Below are positions 49,222-63,339 of a DNA stretch of 64,000 nt, in pieces. The translations under genes were made by a program, and so were the position numbers. The notes beneath the pieces are model-generated. The model saw only the letters and a list, made by a program, of their open reading frames with translations. It was not told the origin of the DNA and did not search any database. The stretch lies in NCBI GenBank assembly GCA_026419785.1, contig JAODTK010004276.1:221518-285517 (forward strand). Reading direction: 5' to 3'. The stretch's first letter is position 1; every line of letters begins with the position of its first letter. Origin of the DNA: Sclerodactyla briareus. Taxonomy: Eukaryota > Echinodermata > Holothuroidea > Dendrochirotida > Sclerodactylidae.

Positions 49222-50168
49222 TGGGCGTCAACAGGTGGGGGACGGGGGGGAATGTCCCCCTCCCCCACTTTCAAAAGTGGGGAGGATATCATAGTCGTTT
49301 GCCCCACCACTTTCCGCTACCGTAATAAAAAAAAATAATAGGCACATGCCCGATTTTGTATCACTCTAAACTGATTCAATTTTTGTCTACCAAAACAATA
49401 ATCGCGTTGGAAATTGTCTTAGTGCCACTAAGTCCAAGGTTGCGGACCCCAGGTGGAGTCTGTGGACCCGAACTAGGGCCGAGTGGAAGGATTACCCATG
49501 TTTCATACCGAGTTCTCGAAGTGTTTCGCGCGCAATGGCGCTTTTCTTCCAGGCGTTGTAGGCTATTAAAATATGCGATGTAACGGCTTCGAATCATTTC
49601 GTTCACTCGATTAATTTCAGAAGCCTTGGGGACAGACTGCCCCCCCCCCCCCCATTTTTCTGAGATGAAAAATTCGGGCGAAAATTCGTGGAAGATTAGG
49701 AAGGAAAAAGCAAAGTGAAAAAACTGCTGAATTTTTCGCAGACTTCTTCGATAAAATGCCCGGAAAAATGCATTTTTTCGCGCGCCGGTAGTTTCCATTG
49801 ACTGACTTGTACAATTCGGTTACAAATTTTCTGCTCCCAAATTTGGGTGGTCCCGTACGCCTATGGCTTTCCCTTCGATCCCCCAGAGACGTTCGGTAGG
49901 ACCCCTGGCTCCCACCGCACACAAAGCCAGAGTAAAAAGTAATAAAAATACCATGCGAAATCGGTGAAACTTGTTTGTTCGTCTTGTATCAAAGCACACA
50001 TGTAGTGGGTGCTATTGAGCCTGGCAAGTGCCGTTTTCCGTCGATCTGGAGGGTTATGAAAATCTGAAAATTGTCTGTACGATCGCGCCAAAAAAACGAG
50101 GTGGCGCTACGCTTAGATTGTCTTGCGTCGAGTGTCCCCCATTTTCAAAACGCGCCGACGCCCCTGAC
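49222..50168. mobile_element. Candidate DNA transposon with ggggcgtc-type ends
   Basis: The left end gggcgtcaacaggtggggga and the reverse complement of the right end (caggggcgtcggcgcgtttt...ggggga) resemble inverted termini. Between them a 140-codon minus-strand open frame (49,376-49,798) lacks a recognisable domain. No clean target duplication was found. The pair of direct repeats at 48.87 and 50.70 kb lies outside it. Confidence 0.35.
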
Positions 50169-50699
50169 ACTGATTCTCGTATTTTACAATCACAGCAGGA
50201 GCCCCATTTGACAACGGAGACATGTCACTGGAAAAAATCAGAGCGGCCGCGTCAATGGTTTTCGCGCGACTTGGATAGATCCATGAACATGAAGTCAGTG
50301 GAATTTACATTATTTTTGTGGCGCTATCTGAAACCCATCATTGCGAAGCTCTGGTAAATCCTCTGTGAGCATAAACCAAGAGTGTGTGAAAGAAGTGAAT
50401 TGTAACCAGTAGCCTACCAACTGAGTATTAGAGATGTAAGAAAGAATGTAGCCAGAAGCATTATCAACTGATATTTTCGAGAATATTTCTCTAAATGGAA
50501 AGTGGAAATCTTGTAAAATTAGGGGGTGTTTTCTGTCCATAAGGCACGGAAAGTGGGAAGTGTCTTATCTGCGATATGATGAAATCTGGCTGCTCGTGGC
50601 CGCAACTGGGGGGGGGGATGGGACGATCAGCCTCTTAAATACTCATTAACCGGCTGATGGTCCACAAAAAAATATTTTTGCACGTCGCCCCTGCTTCAT

Positions 50700-50790
50700 G
50701 GAGGACGTGTTTCAGTCAGGAGGAGACGTGATTTAATTATAGGTGACAATTGGAATTTATATACAATAATTTTTTCAATATTCCAAGGAT
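50700..50790 (+). repeat. Direct repeat, right copy
   Basis: See 48,868-48,975. The copy is shorter and diverged by small gaps. Confidence 0.6.
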
Positions 50791-51489
50791 GGCAGTTGGA
50801 GACGGTATGGAAAAAGCATCTTATAGCTCAGGGACTATGTTCAACACTGGTTTCGTTGGAATTTTTGCAGCTGGAGATATATGCATTTTTGGCAACTGTA
50901 TAGTGTGTAAGCAATCAGAAAACCATATTACCATTTGCTAGACGCATATATGGCGGCCATCTTGATTTTCAAGACTATAGGGATAGTAAAGAATTCGTTA
51001 ACACGCGTCCGCTGAAGTTGGAGAAATGTTGTTTCGTACCTAAAAATATTCTCACTAGATTCCACGTGATGGCGGAGTACATAGTTCCCCCACCTTTCCC
51101 AACGGCAGTATTTCCATACTTGGGTCCGACAGGTTCTTGCAAACTTAGTGCTGGTACATACTGTGCGTTTTTAATACCGCAGAGGGAAAAGTCGGTTACC
51201 TAAGAATAGGCGCCTTTTTTGCGTAGATCAACAAGCTGTAAAGAGGGGTTCTGGGAAGACAGTCAACATAAATGAAAGGCAACCCATCACTGAGTTTCCA
51301 TGTATCATGTTTAGCGGAAAACGCAGCGTGTGACTTCATTGCCACTTTTGCGAGCGAATATTTTGGGTTCCATTTCACCTCCGTTTGACACCCTTTTCCC
51401 AGTGGCGTTTTTTTTATATATTTTTTTTATTCAAGAGACCTTCGCATTTTAGCGGCATTTCCAATGTAGAGGATTTTTGAGGAGAGGTA

Positions 51490-51536
51490 GGGGGGGGGGG
51501 GGCGGGGGGGGGGGGGTGGGGGGGGGGGGGGGGGGG
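51490..51536. repeat. 47-base G tract (G-quadruplex candidate)
   Basis: 45 G with one C at 51,503 and one T at 51,517. It is the longest G run of the window. Tracts above ten G also occur near 11,170, 29,680, 30,226 and 43,290, and a C run near 49,641. Confidence 0.95.
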
Positions 51537-51959
51537 ATGGGCAGGTCACTCACGTATTGAAACCTTTTTGAAACCGCGCTCCGGAAGTGCCTTCTAACCT
51601 GATTCACATAAAAGAGCTAAATAACCCCTTTTTTCCCTTTCTCAAATGGTTTTCGGCTACTTACAGAATGCTACAAACTAGGTTCCACAGCTTGTGATAA
51701 ATAACGTGTGTTCTTCCTTGTTTATACATGAATATTTCTTTTACTTCAAGTGTATAATCCTCTGGCATTTAACTTCTAAAAAGGCTTTTGCGCAAATTAC
51801 TGGTTAACACAACGAATTTCCATGTTTTTTATTTTATCCATTCCTTCCTAACTCGAGAACCCGTCATCCGATCTCTTTTGTGTTATCCACGGCTGTAAAA
51901 GATACATCTCGCTCGTTGTCGGAAAAACTCGGCACCGTTACGCAGCATCACCTCCGTAT

Positions 51960-52830
51960 TTCAGTGTTGACTCGAACATGTCAAGTCGAACGCTGGTAGC
52001 TGCGGACAGCAACTCTCGTGCAAATACACTGCTGTTTTTTTCCCGCCCTTTCCTGTATTGTTTGTTCACATTCACTGACCTCGTACTGACAGCGGTCATT
52101 AAACCTTGAATGACTTGAAACATGTCTACCACCTTGCCCTATCGTTGCTATCAGTGCCCATTCCTAAGACCTGTGGCATTGAACCTGGAAACCACTTCCC
52201 AACAGAAATGCCTATCTACATTGTTGACACCATCATGAGAGTTGAACCCTCCACAATTTACCATCAACAGCATTAGGTGGGGGTGGTGTGGGGGGGGGGG
52301 GTGGGGTGACGGGGGAGGGCGCAAGCCCCTCTTTCTAGGTCCACTCACCAACGAGGACTTGATTGGCCGAGATGTATGTACAATCCTGGAGACAGGGTCC
52401 CTAATGTACACAGGGCGAGATGCATGAAAGACATCACCACCCCCTTGGACACTAGGTTTTTATTGTCAACTATTCTGCTGAACTGGACCTTCTGATAGAT
52501 ACGGTAAACACTGCTCAGCAGAGGATGGAGTCATTAAACAAACTTGTCTGGCATCAGGAGACTCAAATAAAGTGAAGAATTATTGGGGTAATTAATTGAT
52601 TTAATTAAATCTAATAACACTATGCGACCATAAATGTAGCTCAAGTCTAGCCATAGCACTTCATCCACCCCCAAGTTTCAACCTGATCGATGTATGTTTT
52701 AGAGAAGTTATGAACTGAACTGAACAACAGAAGGACGAACGAACGGAACGAACGAACGCACGAACGAACTGACGGAGACCGGATTAACATGTAGAGCTGC
52801 TCCCCGCCAGCTAAAAATCTATTCTTTACT
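51960..52830 (+). repeat. Interspersed repeat, partner of 20,880-21,580
   Basis: Shared blocks run in the same order, ending in a (CGAA)n microsatellite at about 52,733-52,770 that is only a few bases in the other copy. A G-rich insertion (52,275-52,320) interrupts the similarity. Confidence 0.75.
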
Positions 52831-55800
52831 TGTTAACCCCCTATATGGCTCTGCACAGTGCGAAACACTGTAGGTATGTTTCTTATAAACGTACGCTTCA
52901 TAACAAGATTTTCGGACTGTCCGTCCTAAATATGACTCATTTTGAACCATAAATCGCCATTTTCACGAAAACTATTAACAATGCTGAAAGAAGACCTTTT
53001 CCCATCGTTTCCTGTAGTTTTGGTAAGATTGATAAACTAGTGAGAAATGTGCAGTTTACAAATTGTGAGTCGGCTGAATTTTCTGTGTGGTGCAATGACC
53101 CTTGGAGTAACTGGTTGAACTGGCTGGCTATGTCAGTTTGATCAGTAAATGGGGTAAAAGTTTCAATATAAATGGCTTTCCCCAGTTTGAAGGTCCGTTT
53201 CCCAGGTTCGGGGCTTCTCCCCGTTGAGGCTTTTGTTCAGTTATGGTCTTTTCGCAGTTGAGGGACCTTCCCCACTTAGGGCGCGGTTCCTCCGTTTAGG
53301 ATCCCCTATTTCCAGTTATGTGACACATCCCACTGCTCGCGGGAGCACCACGCGCATCGTAAGTATTTAATGGTAGATTCAAAGCGAACCTGTAATCTCC
53401 CTCCAATAGAGGTTGATAGTATCATATGTCCACATAAAAGCGAAATCGGTTTCAATCTAAAGCATTCCTGTCAGTGTGTTGTGAGATCGGGTGATAATAC
53501 TATATTAATAAAGCTATTTGTCGAGCCTTCAAATCGTGGTCACATAAGCATATTGTAATTGAATCTTGTTCAACAGGTAATCAGTGACGGAAGGTCGAGC
53601 GGATTTATGTATATGTCAGTCCGATTAGATTCGTCTCGCAGACTGTTTTGAACAGCCTACAGCTTCGACCCTTAGACAGTAAATGTTTAGGCAGACCTAT
53701 CAAGATGGCATTGCAAGGTAGGAGCGAAACCATTCCATTACAAATCATCCCCCAAGTTCCCTCTCAGACGTTGCGAGATTTCATATGATCGTGGTCTCTG
53801 AGAGGAGGTTTTGACTTTTTCAGGATCTGGCGTAGCCTACTACACAGGCAGTTTTCATAGACGTTGGAAAAACTCGCATCAGTGAGAGACAAGTTTACAA
53901 TTCTTGTTATTGCGGAATGAGTTAAGATCGATGCATCTTTAGTATCTTGAATTGGATTTTTTTTTTTTTGATTGCCCTGATTTTTGTCACATTATATCTG
54001 AATTTTCTGTTTTAACTTTGCCCTAAATACATCAAGTGTGCATCCTTCGCGCGCGTGATCTCTTCGTATTATGCGTGTTCCCCCCCGTATGGCACTGAAA
54101 TTCGGACTATTCCTGAATATTGTCCAAGCCCCCAGCACCATAAGGTTGCAATAGCCCTTGATGACGTGGAATTAGGTTCGGGTACCGGACACGCCTTGTA
54201 ACAGGCAATCTGCACGAGATTACGGCATGTTTTTTTTTTCTAGGCCCCCCCAGAATCTCCCGGGAAACCCCCACTTGGCGGGGCGGGTTTTGCTCTTCTT
54301 GACCACCAATACAGGCCATTTTGACCCAAGGCATCCGCTCCTGATGCCTACGGTGTCGTATTGGGTCGCATCGGCCTCGTTGCACCTCCCCCCGAAAATT
54401 CCCACCTTCTCCCCCCGATTGCCCGGCCCCCCCTCCCACCCCCGACTCAAGTTGCCCGAGGGTCGTGTGGGGGGCGGTGTGGGCTGCGCCCCTGAGATGA
54501 CGATAATCCATTGACCATTCTGTTGATCCTAAGTCGAGGAAGTGCACTGGACAGCACTTTGCAGTGGTGCCCATCTCTCTCCCCTGACATCACACCTCAG
54601 TCCCAGGCCGAAGTATGCTGGTTAATAACAGCACGTTCAACCTCAACATCAGTGCATCCACTTGACTTGAAATAGAACATGTACATTATGCCAATTTGTG
54701 TAGTTTACCCCGTATGTGCCCAAGTAAGACCTGAACTCTGCTAAAACCCAATGGTCCACAATAGCTCAAACATCTGCAGCTTTACCTAGAAGAAATGCCT
54801 CTGGTACAAGGGCTTTCTAGGTTAGGGACCAGGGGTCATTCTCATGGAACTAGGAGCAATAGCTTATTTTGACAAATACCCCACCTTTCAATGATTTTTG
54901 TAACGAAGTTTCGTCAACATCCATTAAACAATTATCAATTGCGCGGGGGGCCAAAAAATCATATATGCACATAAGGCCGTGTGCCCCCTTGAATGCTGAC
55001 CTTTGACCTTAACATCGAAGATGACCTGGGGTCAATGACCATTGTGCCAAGTTTTGTCACTATCCCACAAGCACGACTGTTTGTGCCTATATTACTCTTC
55101 CGAAACTACGGCCATAAATGCCAGCAACCAGATGCAAATTTAGTGATTAGTACAGTGTTCCAGGCTAAAATGTACCTGCACACAAACTGTGACCAGGCAC
55201 CTCCCAAAGAATTTTACTCTGGGGCATTAGCCGAGATATTTACACCGAGCTACAATGCACAGCACCCACCACTCCAAAACTCCTAGACGAATGGCATGCC
55301 CCACTGGCAAACTTGCATTCTATGAAAACCACAATCCTAGACCGAACCTTTTCTAGTAGTGGGTCCATGGCATACAGAGTCAATATCTCTCAAGCGTCAC
55401 GAGGAAATGTCCCAATTCAACATAAAATTACCCTTCCATTTCCTCAATGACCGTAAATTTTGCAAACATGCTATGACCGCACTTGCTCACTCCACAGTAC
55501 ATTAGGATGTATTCGAGAACAATCCATGTGTACAAATTGTCGTTTTGGAGATTTACACATAAGGACATTTATGCCCTTTAATGACCTTCAACCGGGACCT
55601 CATGTGGTGAATTCCCACTTGCCGATAATGAACTCAGTTCATTAAGATCCATCAAAAAATGCACATTTGATGGCAAAGGCACTGGGGACCCCGCATCATG
55701 AAACTCTGATAGCTTGAACCAAAGCTGTGTCCAAGCTGAAAGTAGCACTATCCCAGGAAATTTGACACAATTGCAGGAAAGTCACGCACTTTGTAAGAGA

Positions 55801-58500
55801 CTATTTGAATTTTGCACACACAACGACTGCACAGAGACAGACAATGACATCGAATCCAAATACTCAAACCGCCATAACTAGTTTTGAGCTAAAAAAAAAA
55901 GACTACTGCCTTCCTTTGGGCACTCGGCACAGCTAAAGCCCTGGTTTGACATCTATATATTACCACAGCACAATCGGGACTCCCCCCCCCACCCCCAGGC
56001 CGAGGTCTCATCTAACAATACGCCCCTGCAGTTAGGTGCTGTTCAGTGTATGCTCTTAACTTTTCCTCTCTCCCTTCCTTGCATATTTCATGGCACAGGA
56101 GATCCCCGAGCCCCGCTCTTTAAACAACATTCCATCATTCTGCCATGCTGGGCGTCTTTTTCCAATATCGCAAATATAAATGAAAGCCCAATATTTTCGT
56201 AATGATATTTTATTCCATAAAAGTATATTACCATTTTTATACAGAGTTCTCAACATGTAAAAAGCCCACCACTAAATTATATTAGCACTGTTAGTAATCT
56301 GCATGATAAGCATTAGATATGGAACACTTATTCCCAATTCCCTTTATAATTTACCACACCTCAAATAGTACACATGTATACGATGCACTTGGGAAGGCCA
56401 GGACATGTTCATTATTTACAAGAGTTTTCTGCATGCAATTTGTGAGCACTTACAGACCTTTCTCATCATCTTTTTTCATGATTGGTGTGCTGATTGTCAT
56501 CATCAGTACTGTAGTCAGCCTGCACATACACTTTAGGCACGTCATTGGTCCTAGTTTCATAGGTAACTACCTTGAACCCCTTAGGATGACGTCCTTGTTT
56601 TGGATGGATCGGCAGACGAGCGCTTGCTGATACAACACAGATGCAACAGTTCCCTTCCCTTGTTTTTCACTAATTCTGAGATATTCAGAATGCGTGCCTC
56701 ATATCCAAATTGATGGCATCCTTGACTATAGGCCTGTCATAACCTCTGTTGCTTTTGGACCACATTCAAAGAGTACCATGCTTTGGGAGTAGCGGGCCTT
56801 ACATCACAGCCTTTATTATCACAAGGTGAGTATTTGTGAGGAGTGTAGACTTTCCTCAAGACAGACATAGGACATGCACCCATCCGAGGCCTCTCTTTCC
56901 CCACCCAAATAGGGCGGGATGAAATTGGATTGTTCGGATGTCAACAGAACGAGCTCCTCGCCAATGCTGCTACCCTAGGGTGGTGGCCTCAAAGTTTCAC
57001 CATCCCTCTTCCCCCAACTGCCCCCCGCCCCCCCCCCACATGATTTATTGTTGGTCGTTGACAAACTAGGATGTCTTTATTAAAAGCCCCAGGTAGTACT
57101 ACCATGAACAGGAAACATTAGTTTCCAGAATTCTTCAATATCTGCTTCAACAGCCATTCCATATATACTCGTCACCAGTCCTAGTATGTTTAAAGGCAAC
57201 TGCAGGGTGATTTATTCAGGGGCTAATTTAATAGCTGGATGGAAACTAAATGCGCCAGTCCAAACCGTAAGTCCATAGGACTTCCCGTTACAGAATTTAT
57301 AGGCATTCGAATTTTGTGTAATTGTTGGAACAGGTTATTGCACAATAAACAAATGTCTCCCGTCATGCAATAATACTGATGGCATAACTTGCACAACCCT
57401 GCAACATTACTTATGTTTTCTATTGAAGTTTCAAACACAATTTCCCTTCGAAAACATTCAGTCCATGGGTGAGGATTGCTGTAGAGGGTTCGTAGGTGTT
57501 GATGTTCTTTTGTGTAGAAAGATTACCGCACTTCAGATAAATATTGACATATTCCAAAATGAAACAATCAAATAAATACGTAACATAATTTCTGTGTTGT
57601 CCCTGTGTGATGTCATGCTTTATTGTTGCAATCAGATCCCCAGTTGTTCTCTGCTAATGTGCTTCAAACTTTGAGGCCAAAACTCCATAGGAACATCATA
57701 TTGAACTGGGGTTTGGACCTATAATAAGTTTTTTCCATTCCCCACAAATAACCCTCTGTTGTAACCAAGCCTGCAGTGTTCCCTGAAAGAAACTCCCGAC
57801 ACCATATTGATACCAAGATTTTCCTTTCAGTGTCAGGAATTGCAACCACCATATGATTTCAGGAAGGATCTGAATTATAGCAGTTTGCGGCCTTTCATCA
57901 AACGTGACATACATGACCCCTCATGTAACATCTTGAACCATAAATGGTGATGATGAACAGATAGCCCTCGTGCCATGAAAAATGCTATTTCATAGTGATT
58001 AATTCTGCCAAGAGTAGAACTTCCCTTAGATGTGAGTATTAGCGCTGATCAAACCTATACAAGATCCCATCCATTTCATCTGTTTTTGCAACTATCGTCA
58101 GGTATTAACCTTCTATTCACATGGCAACTGGGGCGGAAGTACAGTATAACATGCCCCCCTGTCGTAGACGCAATCTGATGAATTTCGAATAATCACCACC
58201 TACAGACACCTCACCAAACCGTCTACTATATCTAAATCACTGGGGTGAAAATTACGGGCAGCAATAACTGAAACAGAATCACGGGAATTATCAGCCAGAC
58301 ACTATAACCAATAAGGCCCCGCCCTGTCCCAAAAATATTTTAGGTCATGGTGCAAGTCGTGACAATTAATGTATTTGGATTTTTTATAGCGAACGCCATC
58401 TCATTGCACTTCACAGTCATCACCCCTGCTCATTGGTAGCTTCCCACACCACACTATCAGTGGACAACCTAATAAGTGACTTAACCCACGAACTTGTTTT
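52831..58500. other. Intergenic, no gene recognised
   Basis: 54,230-54,520 is GC-rich, C-run-rich sequence that keeps minus-strand frames open by composition. 54,990-55,900 has repeated phrases such as tgaccttaacatcgaagatg and ggccataaatgcc typical of an old repeat, with no partner in the window. The remainder shows nothing I can name. Confidence 0.45.
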
Positions 58501-59195
58501 TCCGTGTGTAATGATGCAATCAAGTTAAAACACGACCTTGCTCAAGGGTATAACATGGACCTACATCCCGTCGCGCACCGTAATGTCTCGTTATCTGTCA
58601 CTTCTTGTGTACTGAGGTACCCTCCAATTTGGAAACACTCTTTTGCTAATGCAGCCCCTCGTTTCTGCAGTGATTCGCCACCTTGGCTGAAGAACTGAAC
58701 ATCGAACAAACCTTACACCTGTGTTAAAACTGTTTAGGAGAGTGTTCCACATTAGTCTGTGTTATTTGTTCCCATCTCCTTTGTTAGCATGCCTCGGATA
58801 GTTTGCTCGATAGATGATGCAATAGCACTCTGGGATCTTTTATTAGTACTTGAACCCAACCATGGATGGCCTCAACCAATGCGGTAACCCTGCTCCTCAT
58901 TTGCTACCATCTCGTCCTTCCTACAGCACCACTAAACAGCGATTATTGCTATACTTAAGCGGCAGTGTTGTTATTTACTCCTGGATTGATCGACGGATCG
59001 TCATCATACAGCACTATAGACATAGACCAGTGTTCCGAACAGACATCAGGGAAGCTGTACCAAAAGATTGCCCCAATTTCTAATGCTACTTGAGCCGCAG
59101 TGTGCCAACAAATTTGAGCCGCAGATGTGCATGATTGTGAAGCGCTTTTGAGATGTTTTGCCATATGAGCCTCTTTAAAAATCAAAATTGAAATA
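58500..59195 (+). mobile_element. Probable LINE 3' end
   Basis: Conceptual translation HSFANAAPRFCSDSPPWLKN resembles the final F..AAPRLWN.LP.WLR block of CR1/L2-type proteins. About 450 bases on, gtgaagcgcttttgagatg followed by an AT-rich end matches the tail of the SINE at 5.9 kb. Confidence 0.5.
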
Positions 59196-62100
59196 TTATT
59201 CAACTGACCAACTTATTACTAACAACCCTACTGTGTAGGAATGCCTAATGACCTGAAAGGTTTATGACCTTACACTCCAGGACGTTTAGTGGTTTCCCTA
59301 AATTCCTCCACATCAAATGTAGCGCTCATGTGAGCTAACCGACTTTGAACCCTAGCTGGTGTATGCTAGATACCAAGGATTAGTCACATAAAACAAGATG
59401 GTAAGCCAATAAGGCGCCATGACTGGCTGCATTCGTTGAGTTACCACTTAGCCGACAATAAAAAAAAATTGTGGCTTGAAAGCACATGGGGTTTTTCTTT
59501 CCCTAGCATCAAACCGCTTGTTATGACATGTTCAAATCATTTTTTCCCCCCTGATTGTTAGAAAAGAAGTGGTTAATCCTCTTAGGTAGGAGGTCCATGA
59601 CCCATACCCGTATAATGCAATATTGAAAACATTCAATATGATCTACTATGACGCTATCCGTCTAACTCGGTGGATATGGATTGTTTATAAGTAGCTTGTC
59701 GCAACCCTCTTTCTCTAATTGCGACAATGCTTGCCCTGCTGCAAACAGTTATATAATCCACAGGTATTAATAATTGCACTTTTGCCCTAAAACCATCCTG
59801 AGCATTAGCCCTAACTTACTATGTAGTCTTCAAAGCCTATAACTAAGCTAAGCTGAAGCCAGCCACTAAGCATGGTAAACCTTTCTCAAGAGTCCGCCTA
59901 TTTTCTCGCACAATGCAACTGCGGACGAGGACAAACTGCGGTCGTTTGCACACCATCCTGCAAGAACGTTAGGCCCTGCGGTGAATCAGCGGCAGAATTT
60001 GCGTACCGAAAGGATGAGGAATGGAGAGTGGATTACTTTTTCCTTGACTTCATCCCTTGATGCCCATCGCCCCAACCCCGGGCGAGTCTGGTCGTTCCCG
60101 GTTACCTCACTAGCCTCAGGGTACCGAGATAGTTTTGAAGTGCTGATGCGCCCCGCCACAACTCCAGCTCTGCTTATAGAGGCGTGGAAAATTAAAAAAA
60201 GATGGATTTAGTGTGAAACACAGCAGGTTTTCATCATGCGAAACTGTGCCTATATGACGGTATCCTTTATTGTGTCTAAAGGTGCAGCATGACTCCCCCA
60301 ATAACCCTGGCGTGGTCATCAAATGTGGGTCATTGTCAAATCCACCGCGACATACATGTATGTCAGTCCTTCACTCCTTCCCAGCCACCCCCCCCCCGTC
60401 CCCGACTTGAACGGTCACAAATCTGACTTTTGGGATGTGCATTGTTGGCCAAGATATTGAAAATATTCGTAATAGCTGACCTATGAGTTGTCATCTCGTT
60501 CCGAGGGGTCGGCAATGTACAATAATGTTACTATCCCGCTTTTGACAATGCCGTGCACCCAGCAATTGACAAGTGCATTATGTTCAATTTGTGTTCCAAC
60601 GACAGTGTTAACCCCGAGAAGTCATTAAATATCATATAAACACTCTTGACCACAAATTAATTCCGTTTATTCATATGAAATTTTGTGGATGAAGAGCTGA
60701 AATTTCATGAAGACTCAGGTTTTTTACCCAAGCGTCATGTCCATCAATGTGTTAACCCCATTCTTTACGATAAAATCATATCCCTCCCCCCCCTGTAATG
60801 ACTCTTTAGATTTATTAGAGGAAGCACATTGAATCATGTCCATTTGAATTCCCAGTCACAGTCTTTTGTCCCGAACCAACTGGTTTTTTTTCAGGACCAC
60901 TGTAAGCTCATTTGCTATGATACGCCTGTATCCAGTTTAATCTCACTTAATAATATGACAAGAAGGTAAAATTGCAATGAAAACAAAAATTGCACCTCCA
61001 TTACCTTGCATCACTCCCACACATAGCAACCCCTATCCAAACCAATCAGGAAAGTTTCACACAACCCTCTTTCACATAATCACTGCTATTTCTAACTGAC
61101 CAAACACAATGATCTAGATTCCCACTATGGGAAAAGCAGTTCATAATTTAATCGATGCCACACTTACTCCCCAGACGACATCACCCACCCAGACACTACA
61201 ATTCAACATTATATAAAATGCCACTTCAATGGATTCTCTCCAACATCCTAATCCCCATCAACTTGATAAGATTTAGAATGCAACAATTTTAGTCCACGTG
61301 CGCATCATTCTATTACGAACCACTGCAAAGTTCATTCGTTTGACATCTTGTCTTAGCAGCCCCATATGTACCTGGGACCCCCTGTTGAAAGAACATTCAT
61401 GTTTTCCCCAGGGCTATTATTTACACATGCTGGATTCCTTATTTACCCAGCATGCAGTGCTGCACTGTTAAGAATGTTTCACATGACAGTATTCCCCTAG
61501 CTACTGCATGCTTAGAACCGTTTGACCTTTACCACAAGGTCACCATGGCATTCCTCAATGTTTTGCAGATAGCGGCATAAAGAAATTCATTAAAGGATAT
61601 TAGTGATTGCTGTCGTACCTTTATGGCATCAGCATAAGTTTGATGACACCAATGGGTCGCAATGATAGGTACCACCACCAGCATAACTATTTCCAAATGG
61701 CGTTATGTCTCCTTGAATCTTCCATCCGCTAATATGAACATGTTCACTCTACAGGCCACGCCCGATGTTCAAGGCTGTCAGGAGTCATCTGCATATGGGC
61801 AGTTTGTTTCTGTGTATGTTTGGTATGTATTTATCCATGGCGATTCAACTCCAGCGGTCTGGAACGCTTCAATGTTTCAAAAACATTACATATAAATATC
61901 GAAAAGTGACACAGAAGAAAATGTCACGGTAAAATTTTCCCTGGGCAAAATATGCAAACATCACTAAATAATGAAGTATTTTTTTGTTTGTCCTTCTTTG
62001 AAGAAAGGAAGAAGTTTCACTGCCCAGGTAATTGTAATTTGTATGTTGCAGAGAACTCTGTGGGAAAGCAGAGGAACTCATGTAGTGTTATATGTAAATC

Positions 62101-62400
62101 TAGTAACGAAGTGAAGAGCCTCGAGGGAGTCAACTAAGTTCAGTTATAGTACTTGCTTTACTTTTAATATTGCTCCTGACATCATTGAAGAGGCATGGCA
62201 ACTGGTGAAAAAGTGTAACATTCCCTTTGCATGATCTGTACTAACAGTTCTTGCCTAGATGTCATGACTACCCACTAAGGTTATATTCAATTTCTGTGGG
62301 GTAGATACTATCCATGCACTAGTTGAGCCTGTACTAACAAGCCCTCTGTCCCGGATGCATGACATACTCAACAAGGTTATATTCAACCTGTTAGTGCTGA
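59196..62400. other. Intergenic, nothing recognised
   Basis: AT-rich, with no open frame above about 80 codons that resembles a protein and no repeat partner found. Confidence 0.5.
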
Positions 62401-62500
62401 TCGTTGTAACTTGCTTCCTATGGGCTTAGAGCACACCATCCCTCCTCCAGGCCTGTTCTACCTCTATACTGTACTACCCTGTGAAGGCGTAACAACTTTA
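62401..62500 (+). repeat. Isolated unit of the right-edge satellite
   Basis: It reads ttagagcacaccatccctcc, a stretch like ctacctctatactgtact, and gtaacaactttaac: one unit of the array at 63.3-64.0 kb, separated from it by 850 bases. Confidence 0.7.
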
Positions 62501-63171
62501 ACATAATAACAAGAGGGCAATCCTCGAGTCACAGATCTCATCAGTGGAGCTATTCAGTTGTTTCTATCTGCTACTATTGCGAGTTGCAAATATATCAAAT
62601 TAATCAAAAATATAGCCTGAACACAGCCATTTTTCCCAAAAGTATTTCCATTCATAGACATTTCAAAAATTTTCAGCATAAATGCGTGAAACCCTTCGTT
62701 TTGCGAAGTTCGTTACTGTTCTAACTTCGAACCATTAAGTCCTTCCAATCTCTGAAGACTACCGAAAAAAGAACAGTTTTCGACAATTCCTCATTGACCA
62801 AAAATGAGAGTTTCCCCTAAAAAATCACATTTTTGGTAATTTCGGCTGATTACATGGGAGAAGTTGTAATTTGGCCCTTTTACATTTCTACAAATATGAA
62901 ATCATTCCGCCATTGAGAATCAGCCAAGATCTCGAAAAAATTGCTCCAAAAGTGTTTTTGCCTCCTAAATTCAACAATTTACAAGAGTTTTGCCTAATTT
63001 TGAAGAAAATAGGGTTTTGGGCCTCATGTCAGCATGTGGCAAAATACACTATGTTCAGCCCTTCCAAACAACGAACACTTTCGTAAGTATGCCCTCAGTG
63101 CTGGATCACCTGCCACCCATGGGTACCCCACCAAGGGTATCCCTCAGTGGATAGTTCTTGATAATCACTAT

Positions 63172-63210
63172 GGTTACCATTGCAACCATTGTTTTTTGCT
63201 ATGGTAACCA
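63172..63210. repeat. Short hairpin
   Basis: ggttaccattg ... tatggtaacc forms a stem of about 8-10 bases around a ~18-base loop. Confidence 0.6.
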
Positions 63211-63339
63211 GTAACAATGAATATAGGTGATATGGCAACGACTAATAATATTATCGAGCTTATAGCACAAATATCCAGAAAAGACTATCAAATGTGCTTC
63301 ACAGTTGAAGTGAGAAAGGAACGTTTACACAGTGTTGCT

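Noticed and set aside
54107-54574. Longest open frame of the window (155 codons, minus strand)
   Set aside because: It lies in GC- and C-run-rich DNA where stops are rare. The peptide is low-complexity Gly/Arg/Glu with overlapping frames open on both strands.
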